The position numbers were made by a program, and so were the translations under genes. A DNA stretch of 64,000 bases from Planctomycetota bacterium. GTDB taxonomy: Bacteria; Planctomycetota; UBA1135; JADKAF01. This document shows, in pieces, positions 46,279 to 56,068 of the stretch. The notes beneath the pieces were generated by a model, which saw only the letters and a list, made by a program, of their open reading frames with translations, was not told the origin of the DNA and ran no database searches. The stretch's first letter is position 1; every line of letters begins with the position of its first letter. The DNA lies in contig JADKAF010000001.1 in NCBI GenBank assembly GCA_016719295.1, positions 1,054,001 through 1,118,000 on the forward strand. Reading direction: 5' to 3'.

Positions 46279-47336
46279 GGCGGAGAGAGCTCGCGCGCGC
46301 GAGCGAGCACGCGCTCCCAGTCGAAGGCCGGCCCCGGGTCGGCCTTGCCGCGCGTGACGTGGAAGTGTCCGAGCAGACCGGAGAAGCGGGCGAGCTCTTC
46401 GGCGCTCAGCGCATCGCGGCGCACGCGGCCGGCGGCGTCGCGCGGGGCCTCGAGCTCGATCTTCGGCAACGCCGTGCGCAGCGCCGCCACGAGATGCGCG
46501 AGCGCCTCGTACTGCGCGTCGGTGAAGTCGTACTGGTACAGCGTGCGACCGTGGATCTCGCCCGCGATCAGCTCGCCGTTCCGCGCGGGCCGCAAGAGCT
46601 GCTCCGGCGCCGGCGCTCCCTTCGCCAGCGAGGGCGGGAAGACGAGCCGCACGCCCTGCGCGTCATGCGCATAGAAGCGCGCGAACTCGGGCGCGTCCTG
46701 GCTCTCGTACGCGCCGATGTGCGCGATCTCGACGCCGATCGAGCGGTCGTTCGCTTCGCCGGCATGCCAGCCGCGCTCCTTCAGGTCGAGGGTCTGATAG
46801 AGCGTGCCATCGACATCCAACAGGAAGTGCACCGAGAGCCCGCGGATGTCGTGCAGCACCTTGAAGCACTGCCGCGAGGTCCCGCAGACGTCGTAGTGCA
46901 TCACGAACTGCTGGACTTCCTGCTGCAGCTCCAGCAGCTCCCAGCCGCGCTCTTCGACGCGCGCCTTCTGCTCCGCGGAGAGGTGCTTCCGCAGCGTCGC
47001 GTAGCGCGCGCCCTGCGGCGGCTCGGCGCGCTTTCCCGTCTCGGCGGGGAAGCGCAGATCGACGCGATAGGCGTCATAGCCGTAGGGATCGGTCCACAGC
47101 ACGACCTTGGTGCCGGTGTGGAAGAGCTGCCCGCAGACGAGGATCTCGTCGCCGCGGCGCGGCAAGCGCTCGCCCGGCAGCGGCGCGGTCGCAGGGAGCT
47201 CCTCCGCGACGGCGCGCTCGCCCTCCGGGCGCTCCGGCGGCGCCTCGAGGCGCGCGACCTCGCGCGAGCGACAGCCCGCGAGCATCGCGCCCGCCAGAGC
47301 GAGGGCGATCCACCCCAGGCGCGGAGCGATTTTCAC
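46269..47336 (-). CDS. N-acetylmuramoyl-L-alanine amidase (Amidase_2) lipoprotein
   Basis: Hydrolyses the bond between MurNAc and the stem peptide in peptidoglycan. 355 residues; signal peptide with lipobox LAGC (Cys 22). The amidase domain (about 125-345) carries a zinc His in FVMHYDVCGTS, SVHFLLDVDGTLYQTLDL with the following GWHAGEANDRSIGVEI, and the final GHFHVTRGKADPGPAFDW with the second zinc His and Asp. All are classic Amidase_2/AmpD elements. Insertions around residues 200-270 make it larger than AmpD. The GTG start overlaps the upstream gene's stop by four bases. Confidence 0.92.
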   Translation of the reverse strand: MKIAPRLGWIALALAGAMLAGCRSREVARLEAPPERPEGERAVAEELPATAPLPGERLPRRGDEILVCGQLFHTGTKVVLWTDPYGYDAYRVDLRFPAETGKRAEPPQGARYATLRKHLSAEQKARVEERGWELLELQQEVQQFVMHYDVCGTSRQCFKVLHDIRGLSVHFLLDVDGTLYQTLDLKERGWHAGEANDRSIGVEIAHIGAYESQDAPEFARFYAHDAQGVRLVFPPSLAKGAPAPEQLLRPARNGELIAGEIHGRTLYQYDFTDAQYEALAHLVAALRTALPKIELEAPRDAAGRVRRDALSAEELARFSGLLGHFHVTRGKADPGPAFDWERVLARARELSPPQP

Positions 47337-47824
47337 CGCGCGCTCCCGACGAGCAGGCGCCAGACGAGATCCGCCGAGCGATCGCGATCGCCGTTCCAGA
47401 GGAAGAGATGCATCGGCTTCTCCGGCGAGCCCCCCGGCACGCGCACGTGCAGCGCGAAGTACGGCTGATTGCGCATCACGCTACCGAGGAGCTGCGTGTC
47501 GGTCCCGATGTCGAATCCCGCGCGGACTTCGAACGGTCCGGTCTCGCCGAAGCGCGAGGCCGCCTCCTGCGCGTTCTTCGAGCCGCAGAGCGTCACGTCG
47601 ACGGTCTGCGACGTGGTGTTGGAGAACACGATGCGCGCGGTGCCATCGGGATTGCGCAGATAGTCGCGCGCATCGACGCGAGCGGAGTAGACGTCGGGCT
47701 GGATCACCTCCGCCTTCGCCGTGGGCTGGCTCGCGTCGGCCTGGAGGCGTTCGCTCGCGGAGACGAGAGCGACGACGGTGGTGAAGAGCGAGACGAATCC
47801 GAGGGCGATGAGCGTGCGCTGCAT
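47333..47824 (-). CDS. Small secreted protein of unknown function
   Basis: A 163-residue protein; AGGAGG lies eight bases before the ATG. An N-terminal hydrophobic signal (LIALGFVSLFTTVVALVSAS) is followed by a mature domain of about 135 residues. It has beta-sandwich character (RIVFSNTTSQTVDVTLCGSKN, YFALHVRVPGG and MHLFLWNGDRDRSADLVWRLL) and a single Cys. It could be a small Ig-like or adhesin-like fold. It is coupled by a GTGA overlap to the amidase lipoprotein, so it may act with it at the cell wall. Family not recognised. Confidence 0.76.
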   Translation of the reverse strand: MQRTLIALGFVSLFTTVVALVSASERLQADASQPTAKAEVIQPDVYSARVDARDYLRNPDGTARIVFSNTTSQTVDVTLCGSKNAQEAASRFGETGPFEVRAGFDIGTDTQLLGSVMRNQPYFALHVRVPGGSPEKPMHLFLWNGDRDRSADLVWRLLVGSAR

Positions 47825-47910
47825 GACGGGCCTCCTCGCGCGGCGGACCTCGCCGCGTCCGTCTCGCACGCTAAGCGATGGCAGCGGTGTGCGCCAAGAG
47901 GCGCTTGCGC

Positions 47911-49845
47911 TCAGCTCCGCTGCGGCGCGCTCTCGCTGCCCTGGACGCAATCGCGCCCCGCGGCCTTCGCGCGGTAGAGCGCCTCGTCGGCGAGCTTCAG
48001 CAAGTCGTCCGGCCGACGCCCCGGCTCCGGCTGCTCGAAGGCGACGCCGAAGCTGGCGGTGATGTTGCCGCGGAACTCCCCGCATTCGATCGTGCGCTCG
48101 GCCACCGCGCGGCGCAGGAGCTCGCCGATGGCGCACGCCTCCACGAGCCCGCGCCCCGGGAGCAGCACGAGGAATTCCTCGCCGCCCATGCGCGCGACCT
48201 GCGCCTCCTCGCCGAGCGCCGAGCGCAGCGCGGACGCGGTCGCCCGCAGCACGCAGTCGCCGACGTCGTGCCCGAAGCGATCGTTCACCGACTTGAAGTG
48301 ATCGACGTCGACGGCGATCGCTGCGATCCCCGTGCGGCTCTCGCAGCCGCGCTCCCACTCGCGCTCGAGGTGCTCGATCGCCCAACGGCGATTCGGCAGC
48401 TCCGTCAGCATGTCCGTGAGCGAGGCTTGACGGAGCTTGCGTGCCAGCACTCCGAGCTCGGCCACCTGCTGACGCATCACCTGCTGGTCCTGGTCGACCT
48501 GGCGTTGGAGGCGCACGACTCGCTGGCCGGCGCGCACGCGCGCGAGGAGCAGCTTCGGCTTGAACGGCTTCACGACGTAGTCGTCGACGCCCGCCTCGAA
48601 CGCGCGCACGACCTGGTCCTCCTCGTTCTTCGAGGTGAGGAGGACGATGTACATCTTCCGCCCGACATCCGTGTCGCGCAGGGCCTCGCAGAGCTCGAGG
48701 CCGCTCATCTCGGGCATCATCCAGTCGGCGATGAGAACGTCCGGAGGCTCCTCCAGCGCGAGGCGCAGCGCTTCGCGGCCATGGCGCGCCGTGGTCACTC
48801 GCAAGCCCTCGCGGACGAGCGCGTGCGCGACCATGCGCAGCGACATCGGGTCGTCGTCGACGACGAGCACGTGGCTGCGCAGCGCTTGCTCGGAGCCCCC
48901 ACCCACCGCGGTCTCGACGTAGAGCGGCCCCTCGACCTCTTCTTCGTTCGGACGCGAGAGATAGAACGGCACCTCGCGCACGTGCAGCTCGAGCAGCGTC
49001 GCCCAGCGACGGCACTCGTCGCGCACGCGTTCCCAGAGCTCCGGCAGCTTCTCGTGGTCCCAGCGCTGGAACTTGCCGAGCACGCGCTGCACTTCCTCGA
49101 GCGCGAGCGGGCGATCGAGCCCCAGACCGAACGCCGCTCCGAAGCGCGCGCTCACCCACAGGAGCTCCGGCAGGCCTTGGCTGCGAAGGTCGATGGCGGG
49201 CATGCTCGCGACAGACATGCCGATGCGCCTCACCGCGTCCTGCCAGATGCGCGGCAGGCCCCACTCGCTCAGCAGCGCCGCGGACACCTCGAGGTGATCG
49301 ATGCCGAAGGCCTTCCACTCGGCCTCGCGCCGCGCGGCGAAGTTCCGCTGCTCGTGAGCGATCAGGATCTCGGCAAAGGTCTTGGGATGCACGGTGGCGA
49401 GCGCGAGCGTCCCCACCTGGCTCAGGAGGCCGCAGACGAAGGCCTCCGCGGGATCGCCGAGGCGCAGCTGGCTCGCGAGGTCCTGGCAGACCAGACCGCG
49501 CACCAGCGACTCGGCCCAGAAGCGGTCGTAGTCGAAGGCGCGGCAAGGCCCCGATTGAAGGCTCGAGACCAGCGTGAAGCCGAGCGCCACGTTGCGCACC
49601 GCGCGCTGCCCGAGGCGCAGGCACGCTTGCTCCAAGGTCGTCGCGGACTCGGCCCCTCCGGCCATCGCCCCGTTGGCGAGCTGCAGGATGCGCCCCGTGA
49701 GCGCGGGGTCGGCGCGCAGCACGCCGACGAGCTCGGCGAGCTCGAACTCCTCGTCGCGCGTGATGCGCAGGACCTCGAGCCCGACCCCCGGCGGCGACGG
49801 CAGCTTGCCCGACGCGCGTAGTTCCTCGAACGAAGGATCGAGCAT
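47911..49845 (-). CDS. HDOD - response receiver - GGDEF diguanylate cyclase
   Basis: A 644-residue cytoplasmic signalling protein with three modules. Residues 10-290 are an HDOD domain (GKLPSPPGVGLEVLRI, DPALTGRILQLAN, LLSQVGTLAL). Residues 325-440 are a receiver with D330-D332, phospho-acceptor D374 (IADWMMPEMSG), T404 and K427. A coiled coil (445-475) leads to a GGDEF domain (476-640) with VDVDHFKSVNDRFGHDVGD and the active motif GGEEF at 554-558. The allosteric RxxD inhibitory site is absent at its usual place (EEAQ instead). It should make cyclic di-GMP under kinase control, and no kinase is nearby. Confidence 0.93.
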   Translation of the reverse strand: MLDPSFEELRASGKLPSPPGVGLEVLRITRDEEFELAELVGVLRADPALTGRILQLANGAMAGGAESATTLEQACLRLGQRAVRNVALGFTLVSSLQSGPCRAFDYDRFWAESLVRGLVCQDLASQLRLGDPAEAFVCGLLSQVGTLALATVHPKTFAEILIAHEQRNFAARREAEWKAFGIDHLEVSAALLSEWGLPRIWQDAVRRIGMSVASMPAIDLRSQGLPELLWVSARFGAAFGLGLDRPLALEEVQRVLGKFQRWDHEKLPELWERVRDECRRWATLLELHVREVPFYLSRPNEEEVEGPLYVETAVGGGSEQALRSHVLVVDDDPMSLRMVAHALVREGLRVTTARHGREALRLALEEPPDVLIADWMMPEMSGLELCEALRDTDVGRKMYIVLLTSKNEEDQVVRAFEAGVDDYVVKPFKPKLLLARVRAGQRVVRLQRQVDQDQQVMRQQVAELGVLARKLRQASLTDMLTELPNRRWAIEHLEREWERGCESRTGIAAIAVDVDHFKSVNDRFGHDVGDCVLRATASALRSALGEEAQVARMGGEEFLVLLPGRGLVEACAIGELLRRAVAERTIECGEFRGNITASFGVAFEQPEPGRRPDDLLKLADEALYRAKAAGRDCVQGSESAPQRS

Positions 49846-49959
49846 GCGCCTCTTCCGTAGCTCCCTTGCTCCCGCGACGATATCGGCCACCTCGCCTCCG
49901 GCCCTGAACCGACTCCTCCTTCGGTGCCGCAGCTCCTCCTCTGCCGCGCCTTTTTCCTC

Positions 49960-52299
49960 ATGTCGAACGCTCGCTCGCTCGCGCTCCTCGGCGTCCCCCT
50001 CGCGCTCCTCGGCGCCTTCTGCGCCGGCGCGATCCTGGCGCCCTTCGCGGCTCCGCCGGCCGACCCGTCGGCGCCCTCGGCGCTCGCGCGCGAGGCCTCG
50101 CCGGCCGCGGCTCCCAGCGGGCTCTCCTCCGCGAGCGAACGCTTCGAGCGCCGCGAAGAGCGGGCGCCCGCGCTGAGCTCGGGCGAGCTCGGCGCGGAGC
50201 GCGTTCGCGCGCTGGCAGCGAGCTTCGACGCCGAGTTCCGGCGCGAGGAGGCCGCCGCGGATCCGGTGGCTCCCAGCGAGACCTTCGCCGTCGAGGGGCG
50301 CGTCGCGACGCCGAGCGGCGAGCCGGTCGCGCGCGCGGTGATCCGCACGATCCCGGCGATGCTCCGCTTCAACGGATGGGAGGAGGAGTTCCTGCAGCGC
50401 CGCAACGACGGCCGCCCGGAGGAGCGCTCGCTCGAGCGCACGCTGCGCGCCGCGGCGAAGCGTCACGCGGAGATCCAGCGCGATCTCCGCTCGGCGCAGA
50501 GCGATGCCGAGGGCACCTTTCGGCTGAGCGGCCTGCGCGCGGGGATCGGGCACACGCTCGAGGCCTTCTGCGCGGGCTACGAGATCACCAGCATCGACGG
50601 CAGCCCGTTCCCCGAGCTCTCCCCCGGCCAGAACATCCAGCTCCTCGCGAAGCCTCTCGTGCGCGTCCCGCTGCGCGTCGAGGAAGGCGACGGCAAGCCG
50701 CTCGAGATCGCGCTCGTGCACGTGGAGTCCACGGGGCAGCACGGCTGGTCGATGCCGCGCGCCTGGCGCCGCGAAGAAGGCGCGATCTTCCTCGCCCGCG
50801 GCACCTATCGCCTGCACGCGAGCCACGTGCCCGCGCGCGGTCTCGGCACCGAGCCCGTGCAGCTGGAGGTCGACCCCGCGGCCCCCCCGCAGGAGCTCCT
50901 GCTGCGCTTCCGCAATCTCGCGCGCCTCGAGCTGCGCGTCGCGGGCAAGGCGCTGGAGGGACCCGAGCGGCGCAGCATCCACGTGCGCGTGGCGGAGCAC
51001 GAGAACGGGCAGGCCCCGACGCGCGAGGAGATGCGCTGGAGCGGTCGAAAGGCGGAGTCGAGCGGCAGCGGATCGCCGGCGCTGTTCGTCGCGCGCGATC
51101 TCGAAGCAGGTCCGCACACCGTCGCGGTGCTCTTCGGTGAGACACGGGTGCTCGCGCTGCAGACGCTCGAGATCGCCGCGGGCGTGAACACGCTCGAGCT
51201 CACGCTGGAGGAGCGGCGCGACGATCGCATCGTCGAGCTGCGCGCCGCCGATCCCGAGGGCCGCGGCATCCCCGATCTGCAGGTCTGGGTCCAGCGCGAA
51301 GCGGAGGACGCCGCGGACGACCAGGGCGTCGTCGTGGTGCCCATGGACGAGGTCGGCGTGCTCTGGCATCTCGTCCACGCCGCAGAGCGCCTCGGCCCCG
51401 CCGTGAAGTGGCGCCTCCGTGCGACCTCGCCGCGCCACGGCCAGATCGCTCGCGAGTACGACCCGAGCAGCGCCGAGAAGATCGAGCTGCGCTTCGCCGA
51501 AGGAGCGCGCCTAGAAGCAGAGCTGCCGCAGGCGCGCGGCGCGCAGCTCGTCGTCGAGCGTCCGCCGCGTCCCGAGAGGCCCGCCGAGCCCGAGCAGGTC
51601 GCGCAGTGCGAGTTCGACGAGGGCGGGAGAGCGCTGCTCGGTCCTCTCGCCCCCGGACGCTACCTGGTGCGCGTCGAGCTGCGCTTCCACCGCTGGAACT
51701 CGATCTCCGTGCTGCAGCGCGAGATCGAGCTCGTGCCCGGGGCCAATCGCGTGGAGCTCGCCCTGCCGCCCCTCTACAGCGTGCAGCTCTCCGCTCTCGG
51801 ACCGGAGGCCTCGACGGGCACGGTGTACCTGAGCCATCGCTCGAGCGAAGGGCGAGAGAGCGCCTTCACCGTTCCTCTCGAGGAGGGGCGAGCGCAGCTC
51901 GAGAACCTGCCTGCCGGTCGCTACGACGCGTACGTCCAGCTGCCGAAGGAGAGCTCCGTGCGCCGCGTCGAGTTCTCGCTTCCCGGCGCCGCGGAGCTCG
52001 TCTTCCCCGAGCCGAGCCGCGCGACCGCGGCTCCCGGCCTCGCCCTCGACAAGATCGATCCGAGCTCGCGCGCCGGTCAGCTCGGCCTCCAGCCCGGCGA
52101 CGTGCTGGTCGGCATCGCTGGTCGCAGCTTGGAGGACCCAGAGACCGCTTGGGCGATCCTGCTCGCCGCGCCGCACTTCCTCGAAGGCGAGAGCTACGCG
52201 CTGGAGGTGCAGCGCGGCGGACAGCGCCTCGAGCTCAATCTCCCGCGCGAGCTGCTGCTCGATCCCGTCGGCAACGGGATCGTCCTGCGCGGGAAGTAG
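49960..52299 (+). CDS. Carboxypeptidase-regulatory-like protein with C-terminal PDZ domain
   Basis: A 779-residue protein with an N-terminal anchor (about 6-28) and a linker. A regulatory-like beta-sandwich follows (VEGRVATPSGEPVARAVI at about 110, DAEGTFRLSGLRAG). Several degenerate sandwich units come next, then a C-terminal PDZ domain (about 693-765) with LDKIDPSSRAGQLGLQPGDV and LVGIAGRSLEDPETAW. PDZ domains at this position usually bind protein C-termini, often beside a protease, but no protease domain is present here. The other three proteins of this type in the window lack the PDZ. An ATG 12 codons upstream exists but places a non-signal stretch first. Confidence 0.86.
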   Translation: MSNARSLALLGVPLALLGAFCAGAILAPFAAPPADPSAPSALAREASPAAAPSGLSSASERFERREERAPALSSGELGAERVRALAASFDAEFRREEAAADPVAPSETFAVEGRVATPSGEPVARAVIRTIPAMLRFNGWEEEFLQRRNDGRPEERSLERTLRAAAKRHAEIQRDLRSAQSDAEGTFRLSGLRAGIGHTLEAFCAGYEITSIDGSPFPELSPGQNIQLLAKPLVRVPLRVEEGDGKPLEIALVHVESTGQHGWSMPRAWRREEGAIFLARGTYRLHASHVPARGLGTEPVQLEVDPAAPPQELLLRFRNLARLELRVAGKALEGPERRSIHVRVAEHENGQAPTREEMRWSGRKAESSGSGSPALFVARDLEAGPHTVAVLFGETRVLALQTLEIAAGVNTLELTLEERRDDRIVELRAADPEGRGIPDLQVWVQREAEDAADDQGVVVVPMDEVGVLWHLVHAAERLGPAVKWRLRATSPRHGQIAREYDPSSAEKIELRFAEGARLEAELPQARGAQLVVERPPRPERPAEPEQVAQCEFDEGGRALLGPLAPGRYLVRVELRFHRWNSISVLQREIELVPGANRVELALPPLYSVQLSALGPEASTGTVYLSHRSSEGRESAFTVPLEEGRAQLENLPAGRYDAYVQLPKESSVRRVEFSLPGAAELVFPEPSRATAAPGLALDKIDPSSRAGQLGLQPGDVLVGIAGRSLEDPETAWAILLAAPHFLEGESYALEVQRGGQRLELNLPRELLLDPVGNGIVLRGK

Positions 52300-52317
52300 C
52301 GCCGCCAGAGCGCGCGC

Positions 52318-55300
52318 TCATTCCGCGCGCGCGAGCCCTCGCTCCGCGCGCCACGCGTAGAGCACCGGTACCACGAACATCGAGAGCAGCTCGCCGAGCA
52401 TGCCGCCGACGAGCGGCACCGCCATCGGCAGCGCGAGCTCGCTGCCGCGTCCGCTGCTCCAGAGCAGCGGCAAGAGCGCCGCGATGGTGGTGGCGCTGGT
52501 CATCAAGCACGGGCGCACGCGCCGCAACCCCGCGTCGAGGACCCAAGCGCGCACTTCGGCGACGCTCGCGGCTCGCCTTCCGGCGAAGCGCTGCTCGAGC
52601 AGCGCGCCGATCAGCACGCCGTCGTCGGTCGCGAGGCCGAAGAGCGCCACGAAGCCGACGGCGACGGCCACGCTGAGATGCAGCGAAGCCGCGGCGAGCT
52701 CGGCGGAGAGCCCCGCGCTGAAGAGCAGCGCCTGCAGCGCGGGCCAAGCACACACGAAGAGCACGCCGGTCGCGCAGGTGACCGGCACCGCGCTGAAGAC
52801 GAAGAGCGAGAGCGCGAGCGAGCGGAAGCAGAGCGCCACGAGCGCGAAGATCAGCGCGATGCAGAGCGGCACGATCCACGCGAGGCGCGCGGTCGCGCGC
52901 GCCTGCGCTTCATAGCGCCCCGCGGGCTCGATCTCGACGCCCGGAGGCAACGGATCGGCGCGGCCCGCGGCGAGCTCGGAGGCGCGCAGAGCCGCGAGCG
53001 CCTCCAACGCGCGCGCCATCGCGCGCCCTTCGTCGATGCCGTCCGCTGCAAAGCCGACGTGCTGGCGGAGTGCTCCGTCCTGCGATTCGATCATCGCGGG
53101 ACCCACGCGTTCCACGAGCGTGCCGAGCGAAGCGAGCCGGACGCTCTGCCCTTGCCCCCCCGTGAGCTCGAGCTCCGCCATCTCGTCGAGCGGAGCGGGG
53201 CGAGAGCGAACCTCGCTTCGCACGCGCAGCGTGCGAGGACCGCTGCTGGCTTGCAGCGCGATCGAGGCGCCGTCGAAGCGCTGCTGCAGCACGTCTGCGA
53301 CGGCACTCCAGCTGAGTCCTTCGGCCGCGAGGCGCGCGGGGTCCAGCTCGAGCTCTTGAACCGCGAGCCCGCCGTTCGCCTCCACGACCGGGTCGCGCAC
53401 GCCGGGCACGCCGCGCAGCGCCGCGCGCACGCGTTGCGCTGCGGCGTCAAGCACAGCCACGGCCGCTCCGGGCTCGAGCTCGCGTCCCAGCGCGTCGCGC
53501 GGCCGACCGCGCAAGCGCAGCGCGAGCGGCGTCTTGACACCTGAGCTCAGCATGACGAGCCGCGTCTCGATCGGTTGCAGCAAGGCGCCGCGTCCGCCCG
53601 AGACGCCGGGCAGGCGCGCCGCGGCGAGCACTTCCTCGAGCAGCGCCGTGCGCGTGAGCCCCGCTCGCCAATCGGCGCGCGCGCGCAGCACGAGCACCGT
53701 CTCGATCATGCCGACCGGCGCCGGGTCGAGCGCGCTCTCGGCGCGCCCCGCCTTGCCCACGACGCGCGCGATCTCCGGGATCGCGGCGAAGCGCTGGTTC
53801 TGCGCGCGCAGGACCTCGCTCGTCTCTGCGAGCGTCGCACCCGGCAGCAGCGACGGCATGTAGAGCAAGGCACCCTCGTCGAGCGGCGGCAGGAACTCCG
53901 TGCCGAGGCCGGGAAAGCGCGCGTCCATCCAGCGCGAGAGCGCAAGCTCGTCGACGCGCGGACCGAGAAGGGCGCGCAGCGGCGCGCGACAGCGCGCCGC
54001 ACCGAGGCCGGCGAGTAAGGCGAGCAGCACGAGAGCCGCGGGCAGCGCGAGGAAGAGCGCCTTCCGCTCCAGCGCGCGCGTGAGCACCTCTGCGTAGAGG
54101 CGCGCAACGGCGCGCGCGAGCGGGTTCGCCTCGATCGAGACCAAGCGCTCGCTCGAGAGACGCGCGAAGAGCAAGGCACTCGCTCCGGCGACCAGCAAGA
54201 ACGCCGGCAGCGGTCGGAGCTGGAAGAGCTCGAGGCGCGCCGCGAAGAGCCCGAGTGCGATGGCGAGCAACGCATGCGTCGCGGAGCGGCGCGCCTCCGT
54301 CCGAGCGTCGCGCGTCTCGCTCTCGACCAGGAAGAGCCGGCAGAGCACCGGCACGAGGAAGAGCCCGCTCGCCGCAGCGGCGAGCAACGCGAGCGTCTTC
54401 GTCCAGACCAGCGGACGGAAGAGCTGGCCCTCTTCGGCCTCGAGCAGCAGCAGCGGCAGGAAGCAGAGCACCGTCGTCGCGGTGGCGGTGAGCAACGGGA
54501 GGGCCACGCTGCGCGCCGCGCGCTCGAGGGCCTTTCGCGGCGCGAGCTCGCCGCGCGTCTCGACCAGCGCGCGATGGCAGCTCTCGGTCATCACGATGCC
54601 GATGTCGACCATCGTGCCGATCGCGATGGCGATGCCCGTCAGGCTCATCAGGTTGGAGTCGATCCCGAGCAGGTGCATCGCGAGGAACGCGAGCAGCACG
54701 GCGAGCGGCAGCGTGGCCGCGACGAGCAGCGAGGCCTTCGCGTGCAGCAGGAAGAGCGCAACGACCGCGAGCGCGATCCAGAGCTCTTGCTGCAGCGCGC
54801 TCGTCAGCGTCGCGATCGTCTCGTCGATCAGCGTGGAGCGATCGTAGAACGGCGCGCAGAAGACGCCCGCCGGCAAGAGCTTCGCGGTGGGATCGTTCAG
54901 CGCGCGCAGCGCTTCCTTCACGTCCGCGATCACCGCTCTAGGATTCGCTTCGGGGCGCAGCGCGACGAAGCCGCCGACCTGCTCGCCGCGCGCGTCGGCG
55001 AGCGCGCCGACGCGCGAGCCCGGAGCGAAGCGCAGCGAGCCGAGAGACGCGAGCGGCACGAAGGTCATGCTCCCGTCTGAGGCGCTGGAGGCCGCATCTC
55101 TTGCGCTGGTGTTCGACCCGCGCGCGGGCTCCGCGTCGAGCGCCGGGGCGGAGCTCATCCCCCCCATGTGCCCGGTATCCCCGGCGTTCATGCGCACGTT
55201 CGGCAGGAGCCCCAAGCCGCTCGGCTGCGCACGCGGTACACCTCCGCTCGCGCGCGGCGTCGAGAGTGTGCTCACGGCGCGCGCGATCGGGATCGGCAAG

Positions 55301-56055
55301 TTCTCCAAGCGGCGCAACGAGAGGCCGGGGTCCACCGCGCGCACCACCAGCTCGAGGCCGTGGCGCTCGATCACGGCACTGCCCGCCGGAGCTTCGAGCT
55401 CGCGCGCGATCGCGCTCGCGATCGAGCTCGCGTCGTGACCGGTACCGGCGAGCTGCGCCGGATCGAGAGAGACTTCGAGTTCGGTGACGAAGCCGCCGCA
55501 ACTCGCGACCTCGGCGACGCCCGGCACACGCGCGAGGGTTGGGGCAAGGACCTCGTCCTGCAGCGCGCGCAGGGCTCCGAGATCGAGCGGTCCTTCGACG
55601 GTGTAGGCGAAGACCTGACCGAGCGCCGTCGCCGGAGCGCCGAGCCGCGCGACGGCGTCGCGCGGCAAGGCACTCGCGGCCGCGCGCAGCGCTTCCTCGA
55701 CGCGCTGCCGCGCGCGCTCGAGCTGCGCGCGCGAACTCTCGGGCAGAGCGAAGGCGAGCTCTACGAGCTCGACATGGATCGCGCCGTGGCCGAAGCCCGC
55801 GCTGCCGCGCACTTCCGCGACCTCGGGCAACGCGCGGAGTCGCGAGGAGAGCGGGCGCACGACGCGCTCTTCCATCTCCGCGGGGGCTGCGTTTGCCCAC
55901 GCGAGTTCGACCAGCACGAGAGGCGGACCCAGCTCGGGGATCGCATCGACGCGCTTCGCGCGCCAGGCGAGCGCGCCGAGGAAGGCGAGCACGGCGAAGA
56001 CGAGCAGCGTCGCCGCGGGGCGCCGCAGACACGCGGTGATCGAACGCGCGAGCAT
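52318..56055 (-). CDS. CusA/CzcA-type heavy-metal RND efflux pump
   Basis: Proton-driven inner-membrane pump that sends metal ions, probably Cu+/Ag+ or a divalent cation, out through a tripartite channel. At 1245 residues it is about 200 longer than typical. Family features: a first span (LLVFAVLAFLGALAW), PELGPPLVLVEL and the GIAIAIGTMVDIGIVMTE segment with the proton-relay Asp. Two insertions stand out: a low-complexity loop (about 270-345) with a NAGDTGHMGGMSS stretch, and an extra hydrophobic hairpin between the sixth and seventh spans (HALLAIALGLFAARL and AFLLVAGASALLFA). It follows the adaptor gene by 13 bases. No outer-membrane factor is adjacent. Confidence 0.9.
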   Translation of the reverse strand: MLARSITACLRRPAATLLVFAVLAFLGALAWRAKRVDAIPELGPPLVLVELAWANAAPAEMEERVVRPLSSRLRALPEVAEVRGSAGFGHGAIHVELVELAFALPESSRAQLERARQRVEEALRAAASALPRDAVARLGAPATALGQVFAYTVEGPLDLGALRALQDEVLAPTLARVPGVAEVASCGGFVTELEVSLDPAQLAGTGHDASSIASAIARELEAPAGSAVIERHGLELVVRAVDPGLSLRRLENLPIPIARAVSTLSTPRASGGVPRAQPSGLGLLPNVRMNAGDTGHMGGMSSAPALDAEPARGSNTSARDAASSASDGSMTFVPLASLGSLRFAPGSRVGALADARGEQVGGFVALRPEANPRAVIADVKEALRALNDPTAKLLPAGVFCAPFYDRSTLIDETIATLTSALQQELWIALAVVALFLLHAKASLLVAATLPLAVLLAFLAMHLLGIDSNLMSLTGIAIAIGTMVDIGIVMTESCHRALVETRGELAPRKALERAARSVALPLLTATATTVLCFLPLLLLEAEEGQLFRPLVWTKTLALLAAAASGLFLVPVLCRLFLVESETRDARTEARRSATHALLAIALGLFAARLELFQLRPLPAFLLVAGASALLFARLSSERLVSIEANPLARAVARLYAEVLTRALERKALFLALPAALVLLALLAGLGAARCRAPLRALLGPRVDELALSRWMDARFPGLGTEFLPPLDEGALLYMPSLLPGATLAETSEVLRAQNQRFAAIPEIARVVGKAGRAESALDPAPVGMIETVLVLRARADWRAGLTRTALLEEVLAAARLPGVSGGRGALLQPIETRLVMLSSGVKTPLALRLRGRPRDALGRELEPGAAVAVLDAAAQRVRAALRGVPGVRDPVVEANGGLAVQELELDPARLAAEGLSWSAVADVLQQRFDGASIALQASSGPRTLRVRSEVRSRPAPLDEMAELELTGGQGQSVRLASLGTLVERVGPAMIESQDGALRQHVGFAADGIDEGRAMARALEALAALRASELAAGRADPLPPGVEIEPAGRYEAQARATARLAWIVPLCIALIFALVALCFRSLALSLFVFSAVPVTCATGVLFVCAWPALQALLFSAGLSAELAAASLHLSVAVAVGFVALFGLATDDGVLIGALLEQRFAGRRAASVAEVRAWVLDAGLRRVRPCLMTSATTIAALLPLLWSSGRGSELALPMAVPLVGGMLGELLSMFVVPVLYAWRAERGLARAE

Positions 56056-56068
56056 CGCTTCTCCGCCC

